DNA of 64,000 bases from Phoenix dactylifera (GCF_009389715.1 NC_052405.1:9527194-9591193); one strand, 5' to 3'. Shown: positions 24,721-39,500, counted from the stretch's first letter. The notes: generated from the letters alone by a model not told the origin. Program-made: numbers and translations.

Positions 24721-26960
24721 TGCTGACAGGCTGTCTCCAGCTGTCGTCGGGTTCGGTAACCAGGGCGGAGGTTCGGGAATCCAACCGAGCCTAGGTGGCC
24801 TCCCGGCCTTTTATTTCCGCAGGCGGAAAAGCCTATACTGCCGTCGAACCATGGTATAAACTAACGGTCGTTACGGCTGTCTCTTTTTTTTTTTTAATTT
24901 GGGGTGGGTCATATAACAAAACCTTTTACAGTATTTACTACCCACTGAAGGTCTTTTTTTTGTTTGAAGTCATATAACAAAACCTTTTGCAGTATTTACT
25001 ACTTTGATATATATTTTTTTCTTGCAATGTGGTTTGAATTTTTTTCATTTTGATTGTAATCTCTAAAAAAAATAATATGTTAGATGCAAAGTTTCTCGTG
25101 AAGAATAAATGAACTGCATAAAAAGTATTGAATCGAGCTAGCACCTTATATATGTCATAAGCTAAAAGATTACAATTGTCGTATATGATGACTTAAATTA
25201 CTTCCATGTTATGCCAATAATGCAATGTTGATTTATAAATAAAAATGCTAATTTTATCATTAGCAGTTTTTAAAAGTTTGTGATTGTAGTTTTTTTAGGA
25301 ATATGACATATTTTAAAAAAATATGTTATTTCAAAATTTATGGAGAATAAGCATAATGAGGGCCATTGAAAGGTTGCAATCAAAATATATATGGTGACTC
25401 AAACTACTTCAATGATATATTGGGTTTTTAGGTATTGATCTAAAACAACAAAAAAAAGTTACTTTTGTATTTAATAATTTTGTAAATATTATATTCTAAA
25501 GAAAAACTTTTTTTACGGTAATATAGCATATTTTATTTTCTTAAATGGCATATTAGAAAGTACTTATCAAATTCAACATTCTTGTATATTGAATTAGTCT
25601 CCAACTACAGAGAATAAGTGGAAGATAAAATGTGTGGAATCATATTGCTTCTCTTGCAATGTCATATTTTATTTTCTTAAATGGCATATTAGAAAGTACT
25701 TATCAAATTCAACATTCTTGTATATTGAATTAGTCTCCAACTACAGAGAATAAGTGGAAGATAAAATGTGTGGAATCATATTGCTTCTCTTGCAATGTCG
25801 TATGTTAGAGGGTTACGATCATTAATATTTGGTTTCTTGAACTATTTTCATGATATTAGGATATTTAGATGTTAAAATAAAATTAAAATTTATCTTTACT
25901 AATTAGCAAAACATTGTGCTTTCATAATCATTTTTTAAGAAATAGAATATTTTTAGTAAAAATAATATATTGATATTTATAGAATAGATTTTATTTTTTA
26001 ATATATCCAAATCTATTGTTGCCATCCTAACTCTTTATATGACGGAAAGACTTCACCTTTTTTTGGAGTAAGAAAATATATATATATATAATTAATTAAA
26101 ATAATAATTAATAATATTTTGAAGGTAAACAAAATTGTTAATTTTTTATTATTGACTATTGTTTGTTACTTGTCCATATAAATCCGAAATGCCTTTTTTT
26201 TATAAGAAAATCGAAATAGCTGTTATCATTATGACGGTTGAAAGTCATAACGATCAGTAATGGTTCCTCCGTTATCAGGCGTTATTCGAAACCTTGGTTC
26301 GGATTTAGTTTGACAGATAGGCATACATATTGACGATTTTACCCTTGCATGGGTAAGGGATGCTTCGGTCTTCGTGAAACAAACGGAGGTCGGACGGCCG
26401 AGATCGGAAGGGCGGCTTCGTAAATACGATGAAGAATGTGGGCAGCCGAGTAATTTAAAGTCACTTTGGTCGTACGTGGGCCAACGATGGTGAGTTGTCG
26501 CCATCCGTGGAGACCGGGAAGTGGGGAATGACGCAGGAGATAATGCTATTTTCCCAGGTATCTACGTGGACTATAAAATGGAATTTGACAGCGTGAGGTG
26601 AAATCTCCTGGCTGTTGCATGGAATATTTGTATTTAAATTTCGTCATCGTCAGGGTTTGGAGGGGACTAAGAATGTGAGTTGCATGTTTGGTGTTGCTTT
26701 CCCTTTTTTAAAAAAAAAAAATCTCACAAAAAAAAAAATAAACTAGGTTTTCAAATTTCTCTTACAAATATTAATTTAAATTTTTTAATAAAAATAATTT
26801 TTAAATATTATTACCAACAATCGTAAGACGAATAGAGTTACAGACTGGATCGTCTCTTTTACCGCACGGCATTCTGGTAAGGTCCTCTGGACACACCCGG
26901 AGTCTCTTCTCCTTTGTTTTGTCATCTTTTGTTTCTTAATTATTTTTTAAGCAGTTGGTG
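24721..26960. other. AT-rich intergenic sequence, no gene
   Basis: Nothing coding was recognised. It contains a short duplication of CATATAACAAAACCTTT (24909 and 24970), the 136-bp tandem duplication listed separately, and a patch of more balanced composition at 26220-26580 without recognisable protein. Confidence 0.6.
25527..25798. repeat. Identical 136-bp tandem duplication
   Basis: 25527-25662 and 25663-25798 are identical by eye, starting CATATTTTATTTTC and ending CTTGCAATGT. It is very recent, or an assembly artefact. Confidence 0.93.
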
Positions 26961-26963
26961 TAA

Positions 26964-26967
<4 letters not shown>

Positions 26968-27055
<88 letters not shown>
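26968..27055. repeat. (AT)n microsatellite, about 85 bp
   Basis: Uninterrupted alternating A and T. The associated open frame (Tyr-Ile repeats) is not a gene. Confidence 0.97.
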
Positions 27056-27056
<1 letters not shown>

Positions 27057-27489
27057 AATTTTTATATTTTTAAAAAATAATTATTTTATTTTTAAACTGC
27101 AAAAATATAGCAAAAGATTTTATTTAAAATGGATATAAAAATACATAATTTGATGGATGAGTGATTTTTTAAAAAATGGACAGGAAACATTAATATGTAT
27201 TTCTTTTCTCTCTTTTTTTTTCCTCTGGTTTCGACTTACGACTATAAGTTATGTTGCATTCCATCATTTTTTGCGACGTAGATGCTGTACATGTAATTAA
27301 ATAACTATTACTCATATTATATATTTTTAAACATCCCATTCATTAAACAAAAGAGAACTTAAAAAAAAAAAAATAGCCTCCAACTTTTTGGAGAGACGTG
27401 TCGTGCTAGGGTCATTTTCTTCTATAGCGGGGACTGCAAAATCTGAATCCGGAAAGAACCGTGGCCAGATCCTATTCATGTTCTCTAGT

Positions 27490-27606
27490 CTCATTCCTTC
27501 ACCCCTCTCGCTTTTTTTTTTTCCCTTCACCCCTCTCATTCCTTTTCACCCCTCTCGCTTTTTTTTTTCCCTTCACCCCTCTCATTCCTTCACCCCTCTC
27601 GCTTCA
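27490..27606. repeat. Pyrimidine-rich minisatellite
   Basis: Repeats of TTCACCCCTCTC joined by CATTCC or by T-runs; about five copies of the core on the plus strand. Confidence 0.85.
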
Positions 27607-30420
27607 ATCCATATTTCCTGCAGGAATATATTTCTGAAAACATCAGCATTCGAAGAGGATTCCTACAGGGACAATGACCATGATTTCTATCTCCTACTCA
27701 GTAGCATAAGTGTGGATGAGTAAGAAGATAGATGCAAATGGAAAGGGACAGACTCAGACTTCACATGAAGTCTTACTTTCAAAGAAGCTATGCGCGGACT
27801 TGGGTTATTTGGAAGTCGTTATTATTTTTTTCAAAAGCAAAAGAAGGGACCTACACTATAATTACCCAGGCCGAATAATAGGAGATCCATCGCCAATAGT
27901 CAAATCCAAAATCTGGACACTACATTTGCATTTGGTTTACTGGATTTGGTATGATGATAGATGATGGAATCACATTTTCTTTAGAAGCATAATTTTTTTT
28001 TTTGATTTGAAGGAATAGTAGTTCCACTCATGCATAGAAGGAATGGTCATTCAATTCTCATGAAAGTGGGAATGAAGATATTGTTGGTAAACTAATTGAT
28101 AGCATTCGTATTATAAAATAGTAATAAATAATATACTTTCATATAAATTAATATTTACATAACTAAAAATAAGTAATTTAATAAATATATAATTTAAAAT
28201 ATTATTTCAAAAAATAGTGAAAAAATCAAATAGTATACATTGTAATATCATATCAACTATTATTTAGAAGTGTATTATGTATCATACATAACCAAATGAG
28301 CCTTAAACGATGCATATTTAGGAAAAAAATAAAAATAGAAATATAAATTGTTAAAAATATCATTGAATAAAGAAAAAGACATATAGTTAGATAGATATTA
28401 AAATAACAAAGAAAATAATTTATTTAATATATATATAATTATTTAATAAAAATATAATATTAGAAAATAATATTACTAATATCATGTTAAATAATAAAAT
28501 CAAAATAAATTGAATGGAAAAAATAAAAATTTCATTAGATAAATAATAGAAAAATAAACATAATAACACTGAAGTACATATATAATATAAAAAATAATAA
28601 TTAACTAATGGTTATATAAAAATATGAAATAATACTATTGGTATATTTAAAAATAATATAAAATTGATTAATTCTAATGCGTAACTGGATAAGTTAAATA
28701 TTAGAATTCAACTGCTATTTCTTTTTCCATGCATTATTTCATTTCTCATCAAATTAACGGAATGGGAATTGCGGTTCCAATTCCTTGCCTCCCATTATTA
28801 TTTTGTTTTGATTCCCAACGTGACTTTTTTTTTTGGGGTCTTGGAAATTGATTGTAGCTCTTGTTGCTAAGCAAAAAGGTATAGCGGTCGGAATATGCCT
28901 CAATTCACCTCCAAGTTTATTATTATTACAAGGTATGCTATAAACAATCACATCCTCGTAGTACCAAATCTTCAAAAGAGCGGATAGACATCACTGCACA
29001 TTGTTACGTAGTGTAGTACTTGAAACTACAATGATCCCCTCATCTTGTTTTCACAATTTACACACCTTATAGGACAATCTTAAGTTCTTATGGATAGACT
29101 AGAAGCACAATTTAGATTGGGCTCATACTAAACCTACCTACCCGACCTGCTCATTTTCTAGAATTATATTAAGATTTTATAAATATGAGTTGCGCCTTGG
29201 CTCAAAAATCTCAACCCAACATTAAGTAGGGTTGAGTTAGGATTGACCTACAATCCAACCTAAGCCCAACCTTAACCTTGCCTAGCTAAACCCCGTTAAA
29301 TGGACAAATAATAAATATTTTATATTTTTATAGAATATTTATATGTTTGTATAACTATATATTTAGTCCTGACCAAAGAAAAATGATCAATGGTTGAGAT
29401 TTCTTTCCAACATATAATAGTATAATAAAAATGACTCAGACCTTTTCCATGTCTTAACATTGTCATTCAATCCAATCTATCCTGACCCAAATTTAGCTTA
29501 GAATGGGAATGGGTTGTATGATTATTTACAAGCTATCCTTTAACAATAACCTATTTCACTCTTGCTTTCTTCAACATTATTTCTTTTCCACTCTTCACTT
29601 CCCCCCCGCCATGTATCTTGCTCTGATTTCAACTATTAAGACTATATATATATTTGTCTTTTTGGACCAAAAATAAAAACCATATTAGCATCAACTTATC
29701 ACGGAAGCATGCGATCATCATATGGGAAAAAGAATACTTGATGCAAATATAAATCAGGACTTACCCTGCTTTATCCTGAAACTTCCCTCTCCCATATTCA
29801 AACCGGGCAGCGCAAATAGTCGCATTTGCAGGAGAAACAGCTGAAGTTTTGTCTGCTAATTTAACATTCACCGGAAATTAGAGTAGCAGCAGCCACCAGC
29901 CACCAGCCACCGACCATTCATTCCACTCTTCACCACCTTCCCTTTCCCTAGTTGTCAACTCCCAGTCCCAGGAGATATCTCATGATTAAAACTGCAACAA
30001 ATGTCCAAACGAGTAAGTGATGCAGGGCAGCATTCCATCTCTTCTGCCACCCTGAAACTCCAAGTCCAAATTTCTAAACAATTTTAGTAAATTTTTAACC
30101 AAAACCATGCATGAACTTTCGTAACACATCTATTAGCACAGAATGGCAAAATTGGATAGCATCTAAACCTCTTTAGTGATTGCTGTCTATATCCTCTTCC
30201 TGCCAATGGATTAGTATCATAACACAATCAAACTATAGCTTACGTTGAACGGGGAAATGATCCATTATAATGCACCATCCCTAAAGATATATGTGGAACA
30301 ACAGAGGTTACATCACTACCCATGTCTACCGCTTGAATGCAGCAACCTCAGAAATCCATGAGAACGTCACCGCAGAACTACTGTTCCCATGATACATATT
30401 TCCCATGGAACATTTAAATT
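27607..30420. other. AT-rich intergenic sequence, no gene
   Basis: 28080-28700 is almost pure A/T. 29100-29300 has repeated CCCAACCT/CCTACC-type motifs of the sort left by old transposons. 29895-29915 has a short CACCAGC repeat. The 3' end of the TPX2-like gene lies to the right; polyadenylation for that gene probably falls around 30300-30500 (inference). Confidence 0.55.
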
Positions 30421-30503
30421 CGCATCCTTTTGTACATGCTGCTTATTTTGTTGGGACACAAATGCCTTCGCGCAAATTGTCCTGAGACTGGGTTGCGCCT
30501 AAG

Positions 30504-33500
30504 TCATCGCCATTGGGGCATCATTTGCCTGTACAAAAACCAGAAGAGATCATTCCAAGTTGAAAATGCAGGACTTGATTTAGGAAGCTTCATACATGCA
30601 GATTTGAATACCTTGGCCTCCTCCCATCAAATGACAGATCACCAAATTGTGCCTTCCGTCCATTAACCAACAGGTTACCCGGCTGAGATGATTGAACCAT
30701 CTGCAGAATTTAGCGTTGAGGTGATTTGGCCCTCTTCAAGCATGATGTGTTGTTAGAAAAGAAAACAGTAGAAATATAGGGGTACCATGAGCGAAGAGAT
30801 ACTTTGGTATGTTGGAGGCAATAGCAATGATTGTCAAGCCTCCAACAGTCATCATATACAGGATATCATAATCCACTAACAATTACTCTCAGTATCAAAG
30901 ACTTGAGATTGAAGGATCAACCACTTCTGAATTCCTTGACTGAAAGAAGAGCAACAAATAAGGGGGCCCAAAACTCTGCACAGCTGGTTTCCCATGTCTT
31001 AAGGAGATTTGCACGACTAATGGAATTCATGCAATTCTTAAGACGGTTGTTGAATAAAGCACCAGCCACCTTGAACAATGTGGCAAATGAGCTGTGCAGA
31101 GAAAATTTTTGGAAATATATTGGAACATACAGCATTTTTCTTTCAAGTAATAGTTTCTAATGGTGTATGGAATAGTTCAGCATTCAAATAACAAAATAAT
31201 TTTCTATAATGCATGGTGCAAAGAGAGATGCCTGGTCAACGTTAGGGTGCTCATCTGTGCAAGAATATCAGTGGAAGAATAGCATGCAGGTGAGTGAATG
31301 CATATCAGCCTCGCACCTGACGGTCATCTAATATCTACCGAGCAAACACACAAGGCAGTAGTGCCACAACGAAATCACACTGCCAACTAGAGATCCCTAA
31401 ACATTAAAGGAATTAATTTGTTGTGAAAGAAGTAGACCTTTTTACTTTCTGTCCTCAGATTTCCAGTCAGATGAGGGGCAAAACTTTTTGTATTGACACC
31501 ATGAACCTCTGGCATGCACCTTGCTACAAATTTCTCCTGCAGAATAAAATCCATAAGCATCACCGCAGATTGATAGAATCGGCTATATATAAACTAATAA
31601 GAGGTAATACATGATTGACCACAGAGATACATATTATCCGAATCGAGCAACCATTGGGAAGTTGCCAAAGAATGCACAAGAAAACATAAATACCACTGAA
31701 CCAACCAAACAGCCTAAGCTAGCCAACTTTACCTCTTTCTTTTTATTTCGTCTGACAGCATCTATGGATCTGGAGACAGTTCCACCATTTGTATCAGACT
31801 TGTCTCGAGCAGGAAGGTTAATGGACCTGCTTTCCAGGTAACTTCATTTTTTTAGGTCCTACTAGCTATTCATATAAAAAATAAAGAGCAAAAAGGGCAG
31901 ATGAATTTTCTCATCTGCAGCCTGTCAACCAAGTAGTTCCAGTAATCATCGGTTTCAAGATAAGACTAAATGGTGCTAGCACAAGATTCCATATCCATAA
32001 CTCAAAGCTAATATAGCCAACTCCGGCAAGTCGAGATTTAAGCAGGTACCATACCTTGCCTTTGGTGGTCCAAGCATGGTAATACCTCCTCCCCTAAGAA
32101 CGGTAGTTTTGCTGTCTGATGCTAAATGCATTCTTTTGATTTCTCCAGAGCCTCTAAAAATTCAAAATCAGAGGGCGCAGAACAATGGTGTGAGTATTAG
32201 CTGTAACCTACCCTTCAACAAGGTTGCTAAAATCATCAAAAAAATCAACCTTTTGTTTTCTGATCCTCTACTTTTCACACTAGTAGTTGTGGCTGATTTC
32301 TTTGAAGTAACCTGCAAAAACAACAGAAATGCAGATGAGGCAATATTATTATAATGCTTTAGATCAGAAGGACCAATAAGTGTGAAAATGGAGTGGCTAT
32401 GAATGCAAAACTGGCACCAGTTTTGACATATAATTATGACATTCTAGAAAAAGAAACAATAATATATATAAAAGGCTTTTACAACAATGAAATATAACAC
32501 AAAGTTCTTAAACTGGAGCCATTTGGACTTATCTAGCCCAAACAAGATAAGAACTTATGCTGTATGTACCTCTACCCATTATAGGTTTGCACCTTTTCAC
32601 CTTTCTATCTACAACCCATGTTGAAATTAGAATCACTAAAGTACAAGATTCAACAAGCCAATAGGACATTCGCAACTTGCTACTAAAAAGAACTTTTTTT
32701 TTCTAACTTAATGAAAAGAGAGTACTGCAAAGCAATTTCTAGACAAATATAACATAGGCCATTTAGATGTTCTTAAAAATAATTTCACAACATGAAGTGT
32801 TAAGAATTTGTGTCTTGAGATGGCGTCAACAATACCAACAATACCTGAAGTGAAGCAAAAATTGGCAAGATTTCTTCAAACAAAAAACATCAAAGGAGGA
32901 AGCAGAATTATCGATTCCATTGCTCTGGAGCAGAACTATCAAAGGAAAGGTTACCTGAACATTTGAAACATCCTTTGCATGATTTAATGATGGTGCTGAC
33001 TTGTTTAGGGTTTTGGGATCCAATCTCTGTGTACCTTCTCTAATGCCAGAAGGGACGGCAGCTCGCTTTTCAGTAGCAAAAGAAAAAGGGCGAGGTACAG
33101 TACCGCTAAAATGCAGTTCTGTACGTTGTCTATGGGAAACGACAGAGGTAGATCTGTAGTTGCTTGAGACTCTCTCAGCATGGGTCTTGCTTGAAACTAT
33201 ACTGTTATCTGTCCTTCTGATCGTCCCCTGAGATGGATATTTTGGTCTTTGAGTTGATTTCATTTCTGATTTGCTTTTGCAGTCCAACTTTAGGCCATTT
33301 CTCACCAAGGCAGCAGGCTCCTGACAACAGATTAGATGAAGAAATTACTTAATCATCCAATGGATGCTACAGTACGGTTTCTATCTGTGGATAGATTATC
33401 ATTTTTTTCCATAAACTGATTCCTATTAAGAAAAAATGCACTGTAGCTTAGGAAAGCAAATAAGCTTGCAAGTAATTACACAAACAGAGGTAGATCTGTA

Positions 33501-36500
33501 GTTGCTTGAGACTCTATCAGCATGAGTCTTGCTTGAAACTATACTGTTATCTGTCCTGCTGATCGTCCCCTGAGATGGATATTTTGGTCTTTGAGTTGAT
33601 TTCAGTTCTGATTTGCTTTTGCAGTCCAACTTTAGGCCATTTCTCACCAAGGCAGCAGGCTCCTGACAACAGATTAGACGAAGAAATTACTTAATCATCC
33701 AATGGACGCTACGATACGGTTTCTATCTGTGGATAGATTATCATCTTTTTCCATAAACTGATTCCTATTAAGAAAAATGCACGGTAGCTTAGGAAAGCAA
33801 ATAAGCTTGCAAGTAATTACACAAACAGAGGAATTGCATGAAATCTGACTAGCCTTGCCCTAAATAATTACTAACTATATTTGAAAGAAGTATTTATGCA
33901 ATCTAGAAGTATAACTTTAATTTGTTTGAGAAACAGATTTTATTAGCAACCTTGACATGCTTCATGTAAGAACTCTTCGTGAAGAAATTATTGACAAAAT
34001 AACTGCATTAATTACTTTGATTAACAAACTACCTTGGAGAAGTATTATCACCAGCTATCAAATCAATTACTCCAATAAACTATACTCAAAATAATAGCTA
34101 CCAAATTTGCTGAATTTTTGAAAAAATGTAAATTATTCTTGATTGATAGCCTTGCTGAATCACTCTGTGAATCATATATCATTTTGCGAATGCACCACAA
34201 ATATAATAAATTTTGTAATCTCGTGAACAAATCATGAATCTTTATTCGATAACATAACGTCCTATCATTTTGAAAAAAAATACACAACCATCTCTTTCGT
34301 TCTATTCTTCTTCCTCTCCACCATTTTCCATTTTTCTTTCTTCTCATCCTCTATGGGCCACCGTCCATGGGCCACAACCACATCTCATCACACGTTTTAT
34401 GTTCGGAGCAATCCTACAAAGACCAGAACCCTGATCAATCTTACAAAGGCCCTGCCACTGGCCAAACTCCACCATCAACAAAAACCGTAGCAGATTTCTT
34501 GCTCTCTCTAGGCATCTCTTAAAATTTTCACTTGTGGTTCTTTATTTTAGAAAAGATAAGGTTTATATCCTTATTTTATATGAACCATTAATTAACACTT
34601 TCGAATTTGTCAGATTATTTCCAAATCCTGAACTTCTTAACCTTGCCAAATTATTCCAGAATGCTGAATTTGTCAGTGCCCAAAATACATATTTATAAAT
34701 TAATTAGATGATTATGTATAGTTTTTCTATTTTTAGTGATCTTTTCCTACCCAATTCCATAAAAGAACGAGATGAAATAATAGAACACAACACTTAATAA
34801 GGCCTCTTTCCTTTTTCTTTTTGGTTTTTTCCCGGTGGTACTGCAACAAGTTATGGAATGTCAAGATAAAGAAGGTAGAGATTGTCCATAAACTATATCT
34901 CCTCTAAACCCCATTATTGATGAAAAGATATTCTGAATCACTGGCACAACAGAAGACATGAACAAAGTTATGTCACTCATTCTTGTTGTTAGGTTTGCTA
35001 ATATTGGCCAAAGCATGCAAAGTATGCAAATTTTTTTGGTCCTACTTATCTTCGAGCATCCAATTACCAGTGTTCTTTAAGGGACCTTCCACAACAAGAG
35101 TAAGCATAAAACAAGAAAGAACACGCACAAAAAAGGTGTGTTAGGAGACTACAATAAAAAAAGTTCTTTCCATATGAGAGGATCATCATCAAACAATAAA
35201 GCATATAAAAGCAAACCCTTTTTTTTTTTTCTCCAGCACACTTTTTTCTTTATTCAAAGTCATGATTAAGCTTGCAAACCTTTTAAAAGAACTTGTATCG
35301 GCCCACCTTTTTCTAAGACCCCTCAAGTAATTTAATAGAGGCCCCCATCATAGTCTCTTGGTCGCACCGAGTCGACCAGGTTCTGAACCAGGCCCTCTCC
35401 TCTTTTCTTTGTTTTCTGATAAAATGATGTTGGGAAGGCCCGAGAAGGCCTTCCTAGCATCATTTCTAAGTGGCGAAGGCTTTCCGCCTTTTTCCCTTCC
35501 CCTCACGATGAAAAGTCCACAGATTCAGCACTTCAGAAGGAAGATTGAAGCCTAAATAAGGTATGCTTCCTTTCTCCTATCTCAGTCCTTCAATTTTTTG
35601 GGAAGGGGGGCTTACAAAAATAGCTCAAAAATTACAAAATAAGGGGAGATCATACTAAAATTTTTGATTTAGATTTGATTTTATTATATGTTGTAGATCT
35701 ATAAATGATCTACATGATGTTATAAAAAATTTTAATTGTCGGATTTTATATAATTTTTAAAAATTAAAACATATTTTTAGATTAAAAATAGAAATATATA
35801 TAAAAAATAAAAATTTTACAAAGAAATTGTAAAATCAGAAACATATTTAGGGGCATGGAAGCTACTCTTCAGCAAAATTTGATTTCCATTTATTCAAGTT
35901 TTGATGCAATCATGCGCACAGTGGCCTAAGCCTAAATTTAAAAAAATTTGAAAAATATGTAGCCTATGATGCATGCCCACAGGCCTAGAAAAATATATGT
36001 AGCATCCATTATTGGGTTCTAGATGAATGTGAGCTAAAATTAATTTTTTAAATATTAATATTTAAAAATTATTTTTAAATTTAAAAAATAATTAAAAATA
36101 AATAATACCAAAAATTATAAAAATAGTAGTACATATTACATAATTCAGAAGTAATTTCTAAAGTAGAAAATATATTTTTCTGAAGTTATTATATTTAAAC
36201 ATATTTTTAAATTTAAAAATTATTAAAAATATATAAATAAAAAAATATGAAAAATTAGTATTATGTTTAGATAAATAAGATATATTTTCTAACGTAAAAA
36301 AAAAGATCTTCATCATAAATTTTTTTTGCTATTTTTAAATAATTGATAAGCTGATGTAGTTGATGAACATGCAGGAATGGAGTCATCGAGAGAAAAGAAG
36401 CCAGAGCATGACATTGGTTGGGATTATGGGCACATGCTCTCAGGTCGCACCATTGGAAGTGCAACTGGTGTAACACAGAGCTCAAGGAAAGAGGGATAAT

Positions 36501-39500
36501 CAGATTGAAGCAGTATTTAGCTGGTGGCCCATAGAAGGTTTGGCAGTTGATGAAGAAGCACTTTACTGATTTCAGTGCAGTGAAGAAGAGGATTTCTAAG
36601 AAGACAGAGATGGACCGCCGAGTGGCAGAGCCACCTTCCTATCACTCTAGAAAGTCAAAGGAGATGTCTGCTCCAAATAATGAGGCACAAATTCAGATTG
36701 CTATGCAGGCGAGCCTGGATGATCAGTAGCAGTAGGATAAGGTGGCCAAGCATAGGGCTTGATTTGGACCCTCTTACTATGAATCAGGCTCCGGTTCTGC
36801 AAGTGGCAAGGCAGATCCAAAGTTAAGGAGGACCTCCTCAGTCAGGAAGGCCGTTAGCAAAGATGGTAAGAAGGGTAAGAATGCACTGAGGGGTACAAAG
36901 GATACGAAGGCAGCTGCCCAGCACACCAAAAAAGAAAAACAAAAGACACCTACAACTCCAATAGAGAGTGTCGAGGAGTCAGTTCACTCAGATTCAGAAA
37001 TCAAGAGTAGCAATTCTGGTGGTTATGGATCTGCTGGCTAGAAAAGGAGTGGAGGACATGAGACCACTGTTTATGAGATATAGCCGCAAAGTGGTCTTCG
37101 ATTCACCGACGAGTCCTAGTTTATGTATTACACAAAATAGAGACCATAGTGCATGATCTTGTGGAGTCTGTCCGGATCCAATTGCATATAGGAGACGGGC
37201 TCCTCGAAGTCATTCAGAAGGACATGATGCAACTATAGATAAACTCACACGTGGAGTAGGATCCATAAACGTATCAAGTTTCGAGTCGTATACTGGATCC
37301 TATTATCCGCAGCCACATGCAACCTATGACTCATATGGATATGGATACGGATATGGTGCATCTAAGGCATCTACCCTACATAGTCTGGAGCATCTTATGA
37401 ATCGAATTTTGCTGTCGGCTTATTCGGATGGACTCCTTCACAGCCAATTTATCAACCATAGGACACCTCTCAAAGTCAGAGCTTCAGTAAGAGATTCGAG
37501 AGTGCTTATAACCCCGAGCGTGTTCTTTATAGGATGAACTACAACGCCGCTTGATTAGAAGCGTAGGCTAATGTGCCTCCTGACTATATTGATGATCCGA
37601 ATATCTACGAAAGGCATCGCCACTCGACGAGCTTTTAGATATCGGTATATATATTGTACTTTAAATATATGTAATTGATTGTATTATTTTATATTTTTTA
37701 CCTCATTACTCGATTTGAGGATATTTCATGTTGCTTCTTGTACAATGTAACATCTCACTAATCATTTTATATTTTGTATCATTTTAAAATAATAAGCTGC
37801 ATCATTTAGGTTAAACCGAAATCATAGAAACATAAAAGAAAATCAAAAAACCATAAAAAAATTATTAAAAAAGTTCAAAAAGATTGATTACCATTTAAAT
37901 CAACTTGAAAAACTCCACTAAAAAAAATGGGTGTGTCGGTACGGAACCGGCACGCCCTACCGTACCGTATCGACCTATCCGCCGACTGGTACAGATCTCG
38001 GTACTGGTTCGGCGAACCTTGAGTACAACAAAATCATTTTACTTTCACTATATTACTGATAGATATTCCTAAAACAAGATTCGTCAGTACTGTACCGACC
38101 CGTCTGCCGACTTGTACGGGCTCCGGTATCAGTTCGGCGGTCCAACAAAATCATTTTAGTTTCACTACATCACTGATAGATATTCCTAAAACAAGATGCT
38201 CAGCGTATTTTGTTTAGCCATATATTGAAAACTGTCTTGTGCTTAATTAAGATGATCTATTCAAAAGGGTTTAGGTAATAGTATATAACTTCTCATTTTG
38301 TGATAATGTTTACTGTAAATATATCAGAAACTAAAATAAGAAAACCTGACTCCCTCATGCTCATACCCAAACCCCCACTCCTTCTCACCTGACCAAAAAG
38401 ATGATTTCTAGCTCCGCCCCTGGATCAAAATCACATGTCTGTGTGTGGTACATGCCAAAATCATCATAAAGTCTCATCCACAGCAATCATAGAGATCTAT
38501 GGTGATCATGAAAGTCATTTGGATCACAAAAGGCATATGACTAAGATATGGATTTGGAATTAAATACTTGACATGGAATTTTCAATGGTTGCAGCGCAGT
38601 TGGCCATCTAAAGCACTTGAAATATTTTGATATTTTGATCTTCATGTTCATTCATTTTCCTTTTTTTTGGGTTCTTCCTGTTTTGTGAATGATTAACTTA
38701 GGAATGGTATATATTCAACTTAAATTTATTTTTTAGGTCTATTAACCAGCAAAAAATAATTTTAAAAAAATCCAATTGCAACTTTGGCATACCTTCTTGA
38801 CCTTCGGAACTGATACACGTTTCTCTGTATGCCTCTTAGCACCCGACTTCATTTTCCCTACAGCAGTGTTGTCAACCAGCCAATGTTCTGAATTTTCTGG
38901 ATTAGAATCTACAGAAAACAATGCAGTCCTTTGGGAAGCTTCCACAGTAGTGGCATCACATGCTGAATTTTCATATTTCCTTGAAATCCCTCCATCATCA
39001 AGTCCACCGAGCTCATGCTGATCAATTTCTTCTTTGCTTTTTACCAGTGATACATGCACCGATGATTCTGTATCCAAGGTCTCCATCTGATGAGCATAGC
39101 CAGAGTTCTTTTCCTCTTCAATCTCTTCCAAGCTTTTCTCTGATGGTGTCACAATCTCATCGTTCAAGTCCTTTATTTGAAGTGTTTCATTGAAGCTTTT
39201 CCCTTTTTCCGAGGCAACTCCAACTGCAGCTTTTTTTAAGCAAGCATTGCTAGCATTTGCTACTCCATTTCTGAGACTTTCAAGTTGTGTTGCTGTTTCA
39301 TCCTCCTCTCCCGTTTGGCTAGAAATACTATCATCACCACCATGATCCGATGGGAGCTCAGTTTGCTGATTCTCTTGCAAAGCCTTCATAGCTCGAATTC
39401 TTTGGTAATACTCTTCAAAGAATGCCTTCTTTTGGGCAACTAAACCGGGAGCTCTGAATTTCTCCAGCTCCTCTTGACGTCTATTGCAAGTAAACACCGA

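Larger units (their letters stand above)
33826..38792. other. Rest of intron 2 of the TPX2-like gene
   Basis: Together with the duplicated unit this is a 5.5 kb intron. It holds a hAT transposase relic (36360-37640), a hairpin (35422-35465) and a duplicated block around GGTACGGAACCGGCACG. AT-rich stretches at 35640-36340 and 38220-38760 show nothing else. Confidence 0.7.

Noticed and set aside
24324..24794. 156-codon plus-strand frame opposite the seven-helix gene leader
   Set aside because: It is the reverse of a GC-rich leader exon and promoter; composition is Arg/Glu/Gly-biased with no domain.
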